This document shows, in pieces, positions 1 to 7,517 of a DNA stretch of 64,000 bases. Where the stretch lies: NCBI RefSeq assembly GCF_039645565.1, contig NZ_CP147914.1, forward strand, positions 248,001-312,000, read 5' to 3'. The stretch comes from Sulfurimonas sp. HSL1-2. Lineage in GTDB: Bacteria > Campylobacterota > Campylobacteria > Campylobacterales > Sulfurimonadaceae. Position 1 is the first letter of the stretch. Every line of letters starts with the position of its first letter. Under the pieces are notes generated by a model. It worked only from the letters and a program-made list of their open reading frames with translations. It was not told the DNA's origin and did not search any database. Position numbers and translations under genes: made by a program.

Positions 1-911
1 AAGAGCGCCTGCGCGGCAAGAAGGCGATCGGGACGACCGGCCGCGGAATCGGGCCTGCCTACAGCGAAAAGATCGCCCGTGCGGGCTTCCGCCTCGGCGA
101 ACTGCGCGATATCGACGCGCTGACGGCACGTATCCTCGAGTACTTTGAGCAAAACGGCGCGATTTACAGTGCCCTCGGGATCTCCGCACCGGATGCGGCG
201 GCGCTGAAGGCAGAGCTTCAGGGCTTTGCCGATGTGCTGCTGCCCTACCTGGCCAACACGACAAAGATGGTCTGGGACCTGCTTTCAAACGACAGGAACG
301 TTCTGCTCGAAGGGGCGCAGGGGACGATGCTCGACATTGACCACGGTACCTATCCGTATGTCACGAGCTCCTCGACCATCGCGGCGGGTGCGTGTATCGG
401 CCTGGGGATCAGTCCGAAAGACATCGGCAAGGTGACCGGGATCGTCAAAGCCTACTGTACCCGTGTCGGCAACGGCCCTTTCCCGACGGAGGATTTCGGC
501 AACGACGGCGACAAACTGCGCGAGCAGGGGTACGAGTTCGGTACGACGACGGGCCGTCCGCGCCGCTGCGGCTGGTTCGATGCCGTGGCGACGAAGTTCG
601 CCAGCCGCATCAACGGCTGCGACGAGCTTGCCATCATGAAACTCGACGTCCTTGACGGTTTCGACGAAGTGAAGGTCTGCGTCGGCTATGAAGTCGACGG
701 CGAGGTCATCGACTACATGCCGCTGGACCTTGAAGCGGCCACCCCGGTCTACAGAAGCTTCCCCGGCTGGGAGCGGACCGAAGGCGTACGTGAGTGGGAT
801 GCCCTGCCGGAAACGGCCAAGGCCTATCTCAGCGAGATCGAAAAGCTGACCGAGACCAAGATCGGTATGGTTTCCACCTCTCCCGACCGCAACGATACGA
901 TTATCTGTTAG
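1..911 (+). CDS. purA: Adenylosuccinate synthetase, 3' part (5' end outside window)
   Basis: PurA joins IMP and aspartate using GTP to make adenylosuccinate, the first committed step to AMP, in the cytoplasm. The frame is open from base 3 and reads KKAIGTTGRGIGPAYSEKIAR, the typical GTGRGIGPAY-like stretch of the family. Further on are the NVLLEGAQGTMLD segment, the GTYPYVTSSST segment and the GRPRRCGWFDAVA segment, all family hallmarks. The reading frame ends in TAG at 909-911. The N-terminal part, with the first phosphate-binding loop, lies before the window. The ATG at 234 is internal and is not the start. No terminator hairpin is obvious before the next gene. Confidence 0.96.
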   Translation, partial: ERLRGKKAIGTTGRGIGPAYSEKIARAGFRLGELRDIDALTARILEYFEQNGAIYSALGISAPDAAALKAELQGFADVLLPYLANTTKMVWDLLSNDRNVLLEGAQGTMLDIDHGTYPYVTSSSTIAAGACIGLGISPKDIGKVTGIVKAYCTRVGNGPFPTEDFGNDGDKLREQGYEFGTTTGRPRRCGWFDAVATKFASRINGCDELAIMKLDVLDGFDEVKVCVGYEVDGEVIDYMPLDLEAATPVYRSFPGWERTEGVREWDALPETAKAYLSEIEKLTETKIGMVSTSPDRNDTIIC

Positions 912-948
912 GCGGTCGGTTCCACTAACAGTGTCGGTCACTTTTCGA

Positions 949-954
949 TATAAT
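949..954 (+). promoter_or_regulatory. -10 box TATAAT, 8 nt before the ATG of the GGDEF/EAL gene
   Basis: A perfect TATAAT ends 8 bases before the ATG at 963 and there is no Shine-Dalgarno sequence. Transcription would start within 1-3 bases of the ATG, predicting an essentially leaderless mRNA. No convincing -35 box is seen. Confidence 0.6.
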
Positions 955-962
955 CTATCGTA

Positions 963-3365
963 ATGAAGTTGACTATCTGGAACTCTCTCGCATCGAAACT
1001 GCTGTTCTCCCTGGCATTTTTCAGCCTGCTGCTGGTAAGCGGGCTGGCCTACGTCAACACGAAAATCGTCATCAGCGGCTACAAAAAACAGCTCCAGGAA
1101 CTGGTGGAACAGAAGATCGATTTCATGCTCCCCCAGCTCTCCGATGCCCTGCACAACGAGGAGTACCTTCTGGCGGAGGAGCAGCTCATCCGCTTGAGCT
1201 CCGCGCAGGTGATCAACGGGGTGCGGCTGCTCCGTAACCACGGCCGTCCCCTTGTCGTCGGCAACTTCGGCTCTCCCCACCGCCTCTTTACACTGGCCCT
1301 TCCCGTCACCAACGTCAACGGCGAAATCATCGCCTCGATGGACGTCGCGGTTTCCGACCGGAACTTCCGCGCGATGATGGAGCAGTATTTTCAGTTCCTC
1401 GCCGCGATCATCGGCGGATACGTCCTGCTGGTCGTGCTGCTGCTGCGGCTGCTCTACCGGGCTTTCATGCCGCTGCGGGAACTGACCCGGAAACTGGAGG
1501 CTTTCGACCCGAGCCACCCGGTGCCGATCGAGCTGAAAAATACCAGCGGCAGCGAAATCGGCATGATCGCCGATGCGGCGAACAAGATGAGCGACAACAT
1601 CATCCACCACGCCGACTTTATGAACGAACTGCACAAAGAGATCGAGGAGGGGCGCCAGCACCTCAAAGAGGCGCAGCAGATCGCCAGGATGGGGAGCTGG
1701 CGGATCGATACGCAGACGCACGACTGCAGTTTCAGTGACCAGATGTATGTGCTGCTGGGGATCCCGATGGACGGGATGCCGCTGACCTGGGATACACTGC
1801 TCAACGTCATTGACCCCTCGCAGCGCCAATCGTTTATCCGCGCCCTTGAAAATACGGCGCAGACCCATACCCCGTTCCGCCTGATGCATAAAATCGTCAA
1901 TGCGCACGGGGAGGCGATGCACGTGCTGACCGAGGGGAAACTGAGTCTGCGGCGCGACGGCAAGGCCTTTATTTCGGGGATCACGATGGACGTCAGCGAG
2001 CAGGCGGAGAGCCAGCAGATGATCGAAAAGCTCGCGTTCTACGATCCGCTCACCAACCTGCCGAACCGTGTCTTGATGCAGGACCGCCTGCAGAAATCGA
2101 TCAAAGACGCCAACCGCCGGGGCGAAAAACTGGGGGTCCTCTTCCTGGACCTCGACGGTTTCAAGAACGTCAACGACACCCTGGGACACACCCTGGGCGA
2201 CCGCCTGCTCAAAGAGGTGGCGGAGCGCCTCAAACGCACCCTGCGCGATTCAGACACGATCTCGCGGATCGGCGGGGACGAGTTTATCGTACTGCTGCCG
2301 CTGATCAACTCGGAAAAAGACATCACCATCGTTGCCAAGAAGATGATCGATGCCCTGCAGGAGCGCTGGGAGTTCGGGGACAAGGCGATCTTTACGACGA
2401 CGAGTATCGGGGTGGCCATCTACCCGGACCACTCCGAGGACGCCGATACGCTGATCAAGTTTGCCGACACCGCCATGTACAAGGCGAAAGAGGACGGGCG
2501 CAACCGCTACCGGTTCTACGACAAAACGATGGGGGAGACGATCCGCAAAAAACTCCAGATCGAGCACGAGATGCGCGAGGCCATCGAGACGATGGAGCAG
2601 TTCGAACTCTACTACCAGCCGAAGATCTCCCTGCGGACCGGCGCCATCATCGGTGCCGAGGCACTCATCCGCTGGAACCATCCGAAGGTCGGTACGGTCT
2701 ACCCGGACGACTTCATCCCCGTCGCAGAGCATACGGGGATGATCATCAAGATCGGGGAGTGGGTCATGCACGAGGCGGCCCGCCGCATCGAACAGTGGCG
2801 CGCCGCGGGCATTGCGCCGCTGAAACTGGCCGTCAACCTCTCCGGCCGCCAGTTCGGCAGTCCGTTACTGCTGCACCAGATCCGCACGGTGTTGCAGCGC
2901 TATGACATTGAGCCGAAATACCTGGAGTTCGAGGTCACTGAGAGCGTCTCCATGATCAGCCTTACGGAAAGCCTGAAGGTCCTTCACCAGCTCCGTGATC
3001 TCGGGGTCGGCGTGAATATCGACGACTTCGGTACGGGCTACTCCTCCCTGGCTTACCTCAAACAGTTCCCGGTCGATACGCTCAAGATCGACAAGGCGTT
3101 TATCATGAACATGCTCGAGGATCAGGATGACCGCACCATCGTCGAATCGATCGTTTCACTGAGCAAGGCGATGGGGCTGAAGATCGTTGCGGAGGGGATT
3201 GAGAGTGCCGAGCATGTCCGTCTGCTCAAGAAGCTCGGCGTCGACTACGGGCAGGGCTACTTCTTCAGCCGTCCGGTACCGTTCGGTCAGCTCGACCGCA
3301 TGTACCGCAACAACCTCGTCAAGATGAAGACGCTGCGCGAACCGGAAAAGAAACAGGCCGTCTAG
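963..3365 (+). CDS. Membrane-anchored PAS-GGDEF-EAL cyclic-di-GMP protein
   Basis: An 800-residue protein predicted to make and/or degrade cyclic di-GMP at the inner membrane. A first membrane helix lies near residues 10-32, followed by a periplasmic region to about 138, a second helix near 140-165 and a HAMP-like linker with RELTRKLEAFDP. A PAS-type segment lies near 235-350 (MGSWRIDTQTHDCSFSDQMY). The GGDEF domain follows, with intact GGDEF at 437-441, then the EAL domain with intact EAL at 566-568 and the later DDFGTGYSSL loop. Both catalytic motifs are canonical, so either or both activities are possible. The start at 963 fits the family because the first helix begins at once. The stop codon shares the palindrome CTAG with the stop of the convergent flavoprotein gene. 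Confidence 0.93.
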   Translation: MKLTIWNSLASKLLFSLAFFSLLLVSGLAYVNTKIVISGYKKQLQELVEQKIDFMLPQLSDALHNEEYLLAEEQLIRLSSAQVINGVRLLRNHGRPLVVGNFGSPHRLFTLALPVTNVNGEIIASMDVAVSDRNFRAMMEQYFQFLAAIIGGYVLLVVLLLRLLYRAFMPLRELTRKLEAFDPSHPVPIELKNTSGSEIGMIADAANKMSDNIIHHADFMNELHKEIEEGRQHLKEAQQIARMGSWRIDTQTHDCSFSDQMYVLLGIPMDGMPLTWDTLLNVIDPSQRQSFIRALENTAQTHTPFRLMHKIVNAHGEAMHVLTEGKLSLRRDGKAFISGITMDVSEQAESQQMIEKLAFYDPLTNLPNRVLMQDRLQKSIKDANRRGEKLGVLFLDLDGFKNVNDTLGHTLGDRLLKEVAERLKRTLRDSDTISRIGGDEFIVLLPLINSEKDITIVAKKMIDALQERWEFGDKAIFTTTSIGVAIYPDHSEDADTLIKFADTAMYKAKEDGRNRYRFYDKTMGETIRKKLQIEHEMREAIETMEQFELYYQPKISLRTGAIIGAEALIRWNHPKVGTVYPDDFIPVAEHTGMIIKIGEWVMHEAARRIEQWRAAGIAPLKLAVNLSGRQFGSPLLLHQIRTVLQRYDIEPKYLEFEVTESVSMISLTESLKVLHQLRDLGVGVNIDDFGTGYSSLAYLKQFPVDTLKIDKAFIMNMLEDQDDRTIVESIVSLSKAMGLKIVAEGIESAEHVRLLKKLGVDYGQGYFFSRPVPFGQLDRMYRNNLVKMKTLREPEKKQAV

Positions 3366-4540
3366 AGGCCCGGCAAGCGGGGGATCCTCCCGAGCTTGCT
3401 GTTGCGGCAGTACCATCCCCACCCTTTTTTCATCCAGTGTCCCAGGACCGGCATCGGCATCATAAAGGCTTTTTTGTCGTCGCGGAAGACGAAGCCCGCG
3501 CCGGTACCCGTATCCATGACGCAGAGGATGTTGAGGTGTTCCTGGTACCCTTTGCGTTCTACTTTCCCGGCGTCCCGCGCGGCGATGTTGAAGGCGATGT
3601 TCTTGGCCATGACCTCGGCCACGTGCCCCTGCTTCGCCCGCCACTCCGGCCCCTCCAGCGCCGCGACGTCCCCGGCGGCGTAGACGTTGCTGACCTCGCC
3701 GTCGATGATGACTTCGCTGTAGTCATTGATGGCGACGAAGCCGGCCTCATTGGTCGGGAGGTCGGACGCTTTGATGACGCCGTGGCCGTCCCCGGCGGGA
3801 ATGAACATCGTGAAGTCGGATTCCAGCTTGCTGTCATCTTCGAAGACGATGCCGTCCTCTTCGAACCGCTTGATCTTCTTGCCGAAGTGTTTGTTCAGGT
3901 CGGCCCGCTCGAACATCATGTCCATCATCCCGAGGGCCTTTTCGCCCATGCGCGCGCCCGGTTTGGGCATGGGGGCGAAGAAGGTGAGTTCGAAACGGTC
4001 GCGGATCCCTTTTTTCTTCAGCAGTTCGTGGAGGTTGAAAAAGAGCTCGAACCCGGGGCCGCCGCGCACGGCGGAGGTGTCTTTCGGGTTGCCGCCGAAG
4101 CCGAAGGCGACCTTGCCGCTCCCCTTGGCGACGAGGGCGTCGATGCGCTCCTTGATCCGCAGGGATTCGCGCGGGTCGCCGCAGATGGAGAGGGTGTTTT
4201 CGATCCCCGGGTGCTTCATCTTGTGCGCCCCGACGGCGACGACGAGGTAGTCATAATCGTCGATCACTTTGCCGGAGGTGAGGGTGACGCGGTTCGCCTT
4301 CGCCTCGATCGCTTCGACACCGTCCACGACCAGGGTAAAGCCGTGGGCATCCCGCAGTTCCTCGAGCGACACCTTGACATCGTCAAAGGAGGCTTCGCCC
4401 GTCGGGACCCAGATGGAGGTCGGATAGATGTAGAAATAATCCCGGTCGCTGACGAGCGTGACGTCATATCCTTTTTTTCGCAGATGCGTTGCCGCATCAA
4501 CCCCGGCAAACCCGCCGCCAAGCACCAAAACCTTTTTCAT
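3362..4540 (-). CDS. Sulfide:quinone oxidoreductase-like FAD flavoprotein
   Basis: A 392-residue pyridine-nucleotide-disulfide-type flavoprotein of the SQR/flavocytochrome c sulfide dehydrogenase group. The N-terminal GGGFAGVDAA Rossmann loop (about residues 8-17) and the C-terminal NVYAAGDVAAL FAD motif (about 285-295) are clear. The C-terminal GHWMKKGWGWY stretch resembles the membrane-associated tail of SQRs. Cysteines occur only at 120, 340 and 378. Two may match the first and third SQR cysteines, but the stretch where the middle redox Cys is usually found (about 150-165) has none, so sulfide oxidation by the standard mechanism is uncertain. An SD-like TAGGAG precedes the ATG. A 39-base operator-like element lies 41 bases upstream. 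It could also be an NDH-2-like enzyme. Confidence 0.8.
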   Translation of the reverse strand: MKKVLVLGGGFAGVDAATHLRKKGYDVTLVSDRDYFYIYPTSIWVPTGEASFDDVKVSLEELRDAHGFTLVVDGVEAIEAKANRVTLTSGKVIDDYDYLVVAVGAHKMKHPGIENTLSICGDPRESLRIKERIDALVAKGSGKVAFGFGGNPKDTSAVRGGPGFELFFNLHELLKKKGIRDRFELTFFAPMPKPGARMGEKALGMMDMMFERADLNKHFGKKIKRFEEDGIVFEDDSKLESDFTMFIPAGDGHGVIKASDLPTNEAGFVAINDYSEVIIDGEVSNVYAAGDVAALEGPEWRAKQGHVAEVMAKNIAFNIAARDAGKVERKGYQEHLNILCVMDTGTGAGFVFRDDKKAFMMPMPVLGHWMKKGWGWYCRNSKLGRIPRLPGL

Positions 4541-4581
4541 CGCTACTCCTATAAGCCAGTTTGATAATAATCATAATACAA

Positions 4582-4620
4582 TGACGATAAAACCAAAATA
4601 AAACGTTAATTTATTCGTCT
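4582..4620. promoter_or_regulatory. Operator-like element A, shared with the rhodanese operon promoter
   Basis: A 39-base AT-rich element starting with the half-site TGACGATAAAAC and ending with a degraded inverted copy. It matches a 39-base element at 61533-61571 at 31 of 39 positions without gaps. On the minus strand it is followed 6 bases later by TATGAT (4575-4570), a likely -10 box for the SQR-like gene, so it covers the -35 and spacer region. It lies in the divergent gap towards msrA, which might also be affected. The binding protein is unknown. Confidence 0.6.
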
Positions 4621-4762
4621 GTTTTATTGAATGCTCCGCAGGTTATCGCCGGAAAAGGGACGGTCCGTAGAGCATTGCCAAAGCACAACCGTTAGGATTA
4701 TGTGCCGGAGGGTGGGGCACCTTGAAGCTACGCTTTGGCATCATTCAGAAAAAAGGATGATG

Positions 4763-5293
4763 ATGGCGAAGGAAGTAGCGCTCCTCGGGGGCGGGTGTTT
4801 TTGGTGCATCGAGGCGGTATACCGCCGTGTCAAAGGGGTCAGCAGTGCCGTCAGCGGTTACGCAGGCGGCCAAATGGACAACCCCGATTACCGTTCGGTC
4901 TGCAGCGGGACGACGGGGCATGCGGAGGTCGTCGAGATCACCTTTGATCCCGATATCATCACCTTCGGGGAGATCCTCGATATCTTCTGGGTGATCCACG
5001 ACCCGACGACGCTGAACCGCCAGGGGGCGGACATGGGGACCCAGTACCGCTCGGTGATCTACTATCACGACGAAGTGCAGAAAGCGGAAGCCGAAGAGGC
5101 CATCGCCGAGGCGCAGGAAAGCTTTTCCGACCCGATCGTGACGGAACTCTCCCCGGCGCCGACCTTCTACCCGGCGGAAGTGTACCACCAGAACTATTTC
5201 AATCTTAACCCCGAGCAGGGCTACTGCCAGGCGGTGATCGCGCCGAAGGTACAGAAGTTTATGCGGACGTTCCGGGAGAAGCTCGATGTTTGA
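4763..5293 (+). CDS. msrA: Peptide methionine-S-sulfoxide reductase
   Basis: MsrA reduces methionine-S-sulfoxide in proteins and free peptides. The catalytic motif GCFWC is at residues 11-15 (catalytic Cys12), followed by the family segments YRRVKGVSSAVSGYAGG, HAEVVEITFDP, DPTTLNRQGADMGTQYRSVIYY and YHQNYF. There are three ATG codons in a row at 4757, 4760 and 4763. The last is preferred because AAAAGG at 4751-4756 then lies at a workable distance. The open frame extends back to 4631, but that stretch has no family similarity. At about 176 residues it is a normal single-domain MsrA. It overlaps the next gene by 8 bases, so the two are probably co-transcribed. Confidence 0.95.
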   Translation: MAKEVALLGGGCFWCIEAVYRRVKGVSSAVSGYAGGQMDNPDYRSVCSGTTGHAEVVEITFDPDIITFGEILDIFWVIHDPTTLNRQGADMGTQYRSVIYYHDEVQKAEAEEAIAEAQESFSDPIVTELSPAPTFYPAEVYHQNYFNLNPEQGYCQAVIAPKVQKFMRTFREKLDV

Positions 5294-5747
5294 GGCCGGT
5301 TTTCTGGGGACGCGTGCCCTCTGGTTTATGGACGTCGTTACCCTCTGGTTCGCGGCACTGCCGTTTTTGATGGGCGGGGCGATCTATCTGGCCATGCGCA
5401 AACGAGAGCATGCCCATAAACGCGCGCAGACGCTCCTCTTTGCGGTCACGCTGGCCATGGTGGTGCTTTTCGAGGTCGGGGTACGCTTCACCGGCGGCTT
5501 CGTCGCCTACGCGGAGGAGAGCGGGGTGGAGTTCTCCTCGCTGGCGGTGTTCCTCGCGGTGCACGTGCTGATCGCTGTCGCCGCCGTGGCCGGGTGGGCA
5601 TGGCTGCTGATCGACGCCCTTCGAAGCTACGGCAGCAGTGCGACCGTGGCCGCTACGCACAAACGCAACGGGCTGATTGTTTTTGGAGGGATGACCGTCA
5701 CGTCGCTGATGGGTGTGACGATCTACGGCATGCTCTTCATGTTCTAG
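5286..5747 (+). CDS. DUF420-type integral membrane protein
   Basis: A 153-residue protein with four strongly hydrophobic helices (about 12-36, 46-68, 85-112 and 130-151). Size and helix layout resemble the DUF420 family, whose members often accompany haem-copper oxidase or redox genes. The specific role here is not known. A charged loop KREHAHKRAQ separates helices 1 and 2. The start overlaps the msrA stop by 8 bases, implying translational coupling. Family assignment comes from overall pattern only. Confidence 0.7.
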   Translation: MFEAGFLGTRALWFMDVVTLWFAALPFLMGGAIYLAMRKREHAHKRAQTLLFAVTLAMVVLFEVGVRFTGGFVAYAEESGVEFSSLAVFLAVHVLIAVAAVAGWAWLLIDALRSYGSSATVAATHKRNGLIVFGGMTVTSLMGVTIYGMLFMF

Positions 5748-5749
5748 CG

Positions 5750-5923
5750 ATGTGCTTCGTCGTCTTCATCGTCATCGGGGCGTTTGCCCTCTCCCTCTGG
5801 ACGCACGGGCAGCTGCTCTACGCGGCGGCCGCCGGGGCCGTCTCGCTCTTTTTTCTCTTTTTTTCGATCCGGAAAATCATCAAAAACGGCCCCTGTCTCT
5901 TCGGCAAACGCAGAGACTGCTAG
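5750..5923 (+). CDS. Small two-helix membrane protein
   Basis: A 57-residue protein starting 2 bases after the stop of the DUF420 gene. It has two hydrophobic segments (about 2-16 and 22-40) and a basic, Cys-containing tail (RKIIKNGPCLFGKRRDC). There is no separate Shine-Dalgarno sequence, as expected for translational coupling to the gene before it. The family is not recognised. It ends 3 bases before the convergent BFD-like gene. Confidence 0.6.
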   Translation: MCFVVFIVIGAFALSLWTHGQLLYAAAAGAVSLFFLFFSIRKIIKNGPCLFGKRRDC

Positions 5924-5926
5924 CGG

Positions 5927-6148
5927 TCAGAGCCGTCCCTGCTTGACGAGGGAGAGGACCATCGCCAGCGAATAGCCGTCGTTCTCATACCCGTCCTCGA
6001 TGCAGGATTCGCATTTGTTCCCCATTTCGCACTCGCTGTTATTGATCATCTCGTCAATGTTCTGCCAGCCATGCTTTTTAATGCACTCGGCGATCGCTTT
6101 CATATCCATCGAATTACAGATGCAGATCATGCGGTCGGTATCGATCAT
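5927..6148 (-). CDS. BFD-like [2Fe-2S] protein
   Basis: A 73-residue protein resembling bacterioferritin-associated ferredoxin (BFD). It begins MIDTDRMICICNSMDMKAI, and has Cys9, Cys11, Cys40, Cys46 and Cys49, a CxC plus CxxC pattern like the four-Cys [2Fe-2S] site of BFD domains, with two extra cysteines. BFD proteins pass electrons to ferritin-bound iron or belong to redox enzymes. A stand-alone copy suggests a small electron carrier. The start at 6148 overlaps the hemD stop in an ATGA arrangement. The open frame extends to 6307, but that part is out-of-frame hemD sequence. Confidence 0.75.
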   Translation of the reverse strand: MIDTDRMICICNSMDMKAIAECIKKHGWQNIDEMINNSECEMGNKCESCIEDGYENDGYSLAMVLSLVKQGRL

Positions 6149-6798
6149 GCTTTCTCCTTTGCCAGTTGTTTTGCGAGGGTGATGCAGGCCGCGACAGTCG
6201 GTTCGGGGGCGATATGGACCGTTCTGCCGGGAAGGCTGTTCTGCGTCGTGCGGCCGATGGCGACGACAGTATGGGTCGGCACCAGCGAAAAACGGCTCTG
6301 AAAGCATGCCAGGGCCGAGGGGGAGGTGAAGATCAGTACGCTGTCGTCAGGAATTGAGACGTCCATTTTATCGGCCCGGCAGACGGTTTCATAGACCACG
6401 GCCTCGTCGACGGTGATCCCCTCCGAACGCAGCCGGGAAGCAAAATCCGAAGCGACGGTTTTCGGGCGGGCATAGAGCCAGCGCGAACCGGCGAAGCGTT
6501 CACGGATAAGATCATAGAGCATCTCCCCGTACCCCTTGACCGTCTCGGCGACGGTACCGCCGCGCGCTTCCGCGCGCTGCTGCGTCCCTTTGCCGACACA
6601 GAGCACCGGCAGCGTTTTCCATTCCGGAGCGATCGTCTCCAGGGCGTCGACGCCGTTTTTCGAGGTAAAGATGATCCCGTCGACCTGCGAGAGATCGATG
6701 TCAGGCTGCAGCCATTCCGTTTCGAGGATCGGCAGATGGATAACGTCGGGATCGTCGGAAGGTGTTACGGAGAGAAGATAGATGGGCCGTATTGTCAT
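6145..6798 (-). CDS. hemD: Uroporphyrinogen-III synthase
   Basis: HemD closes and rearranges hydroxymethylbilane to uroporphyrinogen III in haem and sirohaem synthesis. The family is poorly conserved. The supporting segments are IIFTSKNGVDAL, PVLCVGKGTQQ, RWLYARPKTVASDF, VVYETV and VLIFTSPSALACF, in the right order for the two-domain fold. The protein is 217 residues, within the usual size. The start at 6798 (MTIRPIYLLS) is chosen over the upstream open frame because the first beta strand begins there. It is co-transcribed with the BFD-like gene. The promoter box lies 6 bases before the ATG and no ribosome-binding site is present. Confidence 0.85.
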   Translation of the reverse strand: MTIRPIYLLSVTPSDDPDVIHLPILETEWLQPDIDLSQVDGIIFTSKNGVDALETIAPEWKTLPVLCVGKGTQQRAEARGGTVAETVKGYGEMLYDLIRERFAGSRWLYARPKTVASDFASRLRSEGITVDEAVVYETVCRADKMDVSIPDDSVLIFTSPSALACFQSRFSLVPTHTVVAIGRTTQNSLPGRTVHIAPEPTVAACITLAKQLAKEKA

Positions 6799-6804
6799 AG
6801 AAGG

Positions 6805-6810
6805 ATTATA
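6805..6810 (-). promoter_or_regulatory. -10 box TATAAT exactly 6 nt before the hemD ATG
   Basis: Read on the minus strand, GGTTATAAT is followed by six bases and the hemD ATG at 6798. With the usual -10 to start distance, transcription begins at the A of the ATG. No Shine-Dalgarno sequence can fit. A leaderless mRNA is predicted. Confidence 0.65.
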
Positions 6811-6902
6811 ACCAACTCCCGGTGGATGACGGGAGAAGGAGACGCTTTGAATGAAGGTAGGGAAAGTATAGTAAAGAAAAGTTACTAAACTGTTAACGCT
6901 TT

Positions 6903-7325
6903 TTACTTTTTGGCGTTTGTTTGGCACGCCGGGCAGACACCCCGGAGCACGATGTCACTGCTCTGGATGCTGTAGCCGCTGACGGCTTCGGCGTGCGCCC
7001 TGATCTGCTCCGTATCGAAGGAAAAATCCTCGATCTTCCCGCATTCACTGCAATGCAGGTGAAGGTGCGGCTCTTTGCGGATCTCGAAAACACTCTTGCT
7101 CTCGGGGACTTTGACCTCTTCGAGGAGTCCGTTTTCCGTCATTATGGCAATATTCTTGTACACCGTCGCCAGCGAAACGTTCGGATACGCTTCTTTTACC
7201 TCCTGGTAAAGCATATCGATGTTCAGGTGGCCGAAGGTGTTGAGGCTTTCGACGATCTTGAGCCGCTGCGGGGTCACCTTGAGATGGTGGTTCCGCAGGT
7301 TCGTGGCTATGAGTTCTTTATTCAT
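6903..7325 (-). CDS. perR: Fur/PerR-family metal-dependent repressor
   Basis: A 140-residue Fur-superfamily regulator. A winged-helix DNA-binding domain (KVTPQRLKIVESL ... VSLATVYKNIAIMTENGL) spans about residues 14-68. The C-terminal dimerisation domain has His87, His89 and His91 and two CxxC pairs (Cys92/Cys95 and Cys131/Cys134) for structural zinc. The gene stands opposite a di-heme cytochrome c peroxidase, and its length and context fit a peroxide-sensing PerR better than Fur. By remembered alignment, the residue matching the Asp85 ligand of Bacillus PerR is Glu here (Glu81), so peroxide sensing is not certain. A -10-like box lies 6 bases before the ATG and no ribosome-binding site is seen. 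Confidence 0.82.
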   Translation of the reverse strand: MNKELIATNLRNHHLKVTPQRLKIVESLNTFGHLNIDMLYQEVKEAYPNVSLATVYKNIAIMTENGLLEEVKVPESKSVFEIRKEPHLHLHCSECGKIEDFSFDTEQIRAHAEAVSGYSIQSSDIVLRGVCPACQTNAKK

Positions 7326-7331
7326 GTTAGC

Positions 7332-7337
7332 ATTAAA
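7332..7337 (-). promoter_or_regulatory. -10-like box TTTAAT with TG extension, 6 nt before the perR ATG
   Basis: The minus strand reads TGCTTTAAT, then six bases, then the perR ATG. The TGn extension supports promoter function despite one mismatch from TATAAT. No Shine-Dalgarno sequence is present. The same intergenic region holds an 8-base inverted repeat, AAATAATA (7359-7366) and TATTATTT (7386-7393), that could be a Fur/PerR site serving both divergent genes. Confidence 0.5.
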
Positions 7338-7517
7338 GCACCAAAAAGGTAAAAGTCGAAATAATAGTAGAAGGAAGGCGGGGTTTATTATTTTCCATTA
7401 AGTAAGAGTAGTTTGTTTATTTAAGGAAAAAAATTATCGTTTACAGGTAGAATTTCCCCATTACATGAAATGAAGAGCCTCTGTTTTATCGCGGAGGATT
7501 TTATCAAAGGAGAGAAA

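Noticed and set aside
285-2189. Open minus-strand frame over purA and the GGDEF/EAL gene
   Set aside because: Antisense shadow across two unrelated genes, with no ribosome site and no recognisable domain.
4561-4580. Fur-box-like AT stretch (TTGATAATAATCATAA) before the SQR-like gene
   Set aside because: The pattern overlaps the predicted -10 region and is not clearly palindromic, so AT-rich promoter sequence explains it.
4631-4762. Longer N-terminus for MsrA from the upstream ATG
   Set aside because: The extra 44 residues have no family similarity and the ribosome site lies at the internal ATG cluster.
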